From: Melioribacter sp.
GTDB lineage: Bacteria > Bacteroidota > Ignavibacteria > Ignavibacteriales > Melioribacteraceae
DNA length: 5,960 nt
NCBI GenBank assembly: GCA_016841125.1
Contig: JAENZU010000239.1
Location: 1 to 5,960 of the forward strand
Reading direction: 5' to 3'
Shown here one piece after another: positions 5,131 to 5,960 of the stretch (positions are counted from its first letter, which is position 1; every line of letters begins with the position of its first letter). The notes under the pieces were generated by a model. That model made no database searches and had not been told where the DNA came from. It was given only the letters and a program-made list of their open reading frames with translations. The position numbers and the translations under genes were made by a program.

Positions 5131-5960
5131 ATGTCAAAAGAGAATAAAGCTGAAATAGGCGAAACGATAAAAAACAAAGGAAACGGTAAGGCTCCCACCG
5201 GAAAAATTGAATCTTTCGGAGGTTTGACGAAAGATCAGCTAATGAATGCTTTACGATTGATGACGCTTTCACGTCAAATTGATACTAAAATTATGAATTT
5301 ACTTAGGCAGGGTAAATCATTTTTTCATATACCAGGAATGGGACACGAAGCAACTCAAATTGCCTTTGGTTTAGCAATGAAACCAAAAGTTGACTGGGCA
5401 TTCCCATATTACCGTGATATGGCTTTTATGCTTGGACTCGGTGTGAAAACCGACGAAGTTTTACTTCACATGCTCGGCAAAGAAAATGATCCGATGACAG
5501 GCGGAAGACAAATGCCTTGCCATTGGGCTTCAAAAGAATTTAATGTGCCCACACAATCGAGTCCCACCGGAACTCAATATTTGCAGGCGGTTGGTGCTGC
5601 ATTGGCTGCAAAAAAAAGAGGTGATAATGCAGTAGTTTATGTAAGCAGCGGAGAAGGCGCTACTAGCGAAGGTGAATTCCATGAAGCGGTAAATTGGGCT
5701 TCGCGTGAAAAATTGCCGGTTGTGTTTGTTGTTCAAAATAATAAATGGGCAATCTCTGTCCCGGTCGAAAACCAAAATTCGGGCAAAAATTCATCAGTTG
5801 CGGAAATGATGAAAGGGTACGAAAACTTATGGCGTGTTGTGGTTGATGGAACCGATTATTTGGAAATGAATGCGATTGCTCAATCTGCATTTAAATATGC
5901 ACGACAAGGCAAAGGTCCCGTTTTAGTTGAAGCTCATGTAGTGCGTTTATTTTCACACTC
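5131..5960 (+). CDS. Thiamine-diphosphate-dependent 2-oxo-acid dehydrogenase E1, alpha region (partial, 3' end outside window)
   Basis: The frame is open from ATG 5131 to the window edge: 276 codons plus two bases. The product is the alpha part of a heterotetramer-type E1 (pyruvate or branched-chain 2-oxo-acid dehydrogenase), which decarboxylates the oxo acid on thiamine diphosphate and acylates lipoyl-E2. Landmarks are FPYYRDMA, GGRQMPCHW and SSPTGTQ, then the thiamine-diphosphate/metal motif GEG (174-176) with NN (203-204), embedded in GEGATSEGEFHEA and LPVVFVVQNNKWAIS. GEG in place of the classical GDG also occurs in branched-chain E1 alpha proteins. Residues 1 to about 30 are Lys/Gly-rich and probably a flexible tail. 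The last residues, EAHVVRLFSHS, resemble the alpha/beta junction-type E1 proteins of Bacteroidota and relatives, so a fused beta half may follow, but that lies outside the window. Substrate (pyruvate versus branched-chain) is not decidable from this fragment. It shares an operon-like layout with lpd and lipB. Confidence 0.92.
   Translation, partial: MSKENKAEIGETIKNKGNGKAPTGKIESFGGLTKDQLMNALRLMTLSRQIDTKIMNLLRQGKSFFHIPGMGHEATQIAFGLAMKPKVDWAFPYYRDMAFMLGLGVKTDEVLLHMLGKENDPMTGGRQMPCHWASKEFNVPTQSSPTGTQYLQAVGAALAAKKRGDNAVVYVSSGEGATSEGEFHEAVNWASREKLPVVFVVQNNKWAISVPVENQNSGKNSSVAEMMKGYENLWRVVVDGTDYLEMNAIAQSAFKYARQGKGPVLVEAHVVRLFSH

Noticed and set aside
4693..5272. Minus-strand open frames of 131 and 114 codons opposite lipB and E1
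   Set aside because: They lie antisense to conserved coding sequence with intact catalytic motifs and have no family resemblance. The other minus-strand frames (454-717, 793-981, 2049-2294, 3219-3515, 4111-4362, 5530-5890) are shadows for the same reason.
1..5960. A novel defence, mobile or otherwise undescribed gene system
   Set aside because: All substantial genes belong to known families with intact key residues. No transposase, integrase, toxin-antitoxin pair, tRNA or inverted terminal repeat was seen.

Overview
The window is about 6 kb of AT-rich, densely coded bacterial DNA with every recognised gene on the plus strand. Three things suggest the Bacteroidota/Chlorobiota/Ignavibacteriota neighbourhood, most likely an Ignavibacteria-type organism: a PorV/PorQ-family outer-membrane protein, a preceding secreted-protein tail ending in a Gly-Val-Tyr-Val-Tyr...Ile-Ala-Val-Ile-Lys strand pattern, and an E1 oxo-acid dehydrogenase whose last visible residues resemble the fused alpha/beta E1 proteins of that group. 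Clear Shine-Dalgarno sites precede porV and the E1 gene. This placement is inference from protein style, not a phylogenetic result.

Layout: (1) 1-96, the last 31 codons of a probably secreted protein. (2) A short gap with a perfect 8-bp hairpin, then a PorV/PorQ-like outer-membrane barrel gene (155-1189) closed by a convincing intrinsic terminator (1209-1250). (3) An endonuclease III-type DNA glycosylase/AP lyase (1273-1995) with its catalytic Lys/Asp pair and 4Fe-4S cysteines. (4) A degenerate 15-bp tandem repeat (about 2005-2077) filling almost the whole gap before a ten-helix EamA/DMT transporter (2080-2937). (5) An 87-bp gap holding a perfect 22-bp AT-only palindrome. (6) A 2-oxo-acid dehydrogenase module: dihydrolipoyl dehydrogenase E3 (3025-4428), lipoyl(octanoyl) transferase LipB (4406-5110, overlapping lpd by 23 nt), and the E1 alpha region (5131 to beyond the window end).

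The last three genes form an obvious functional unit. LipB supplies the octanoyl group that becomes lipoate on E2 lipoyl domains, E1 performs the thiamine-diphosphate-dependent decarboxylation, and E3 reoxidises dihydrolipoate using NAD+. An E2 gene is not in the window and may lie downstream. The first two genes look like an envelope/secretion pair. The repair enzyme and transporter between them look like ordinary housekeeping genes.

I see no mobile element, CRISPR array, RNA gene or clearly novel system. The unexplained structures are non-coding: the 15-bp repeat array, the palindrome in front of lpd, and the hairpin in front of porV. No gene-free stretch exceeds about 90 bases.
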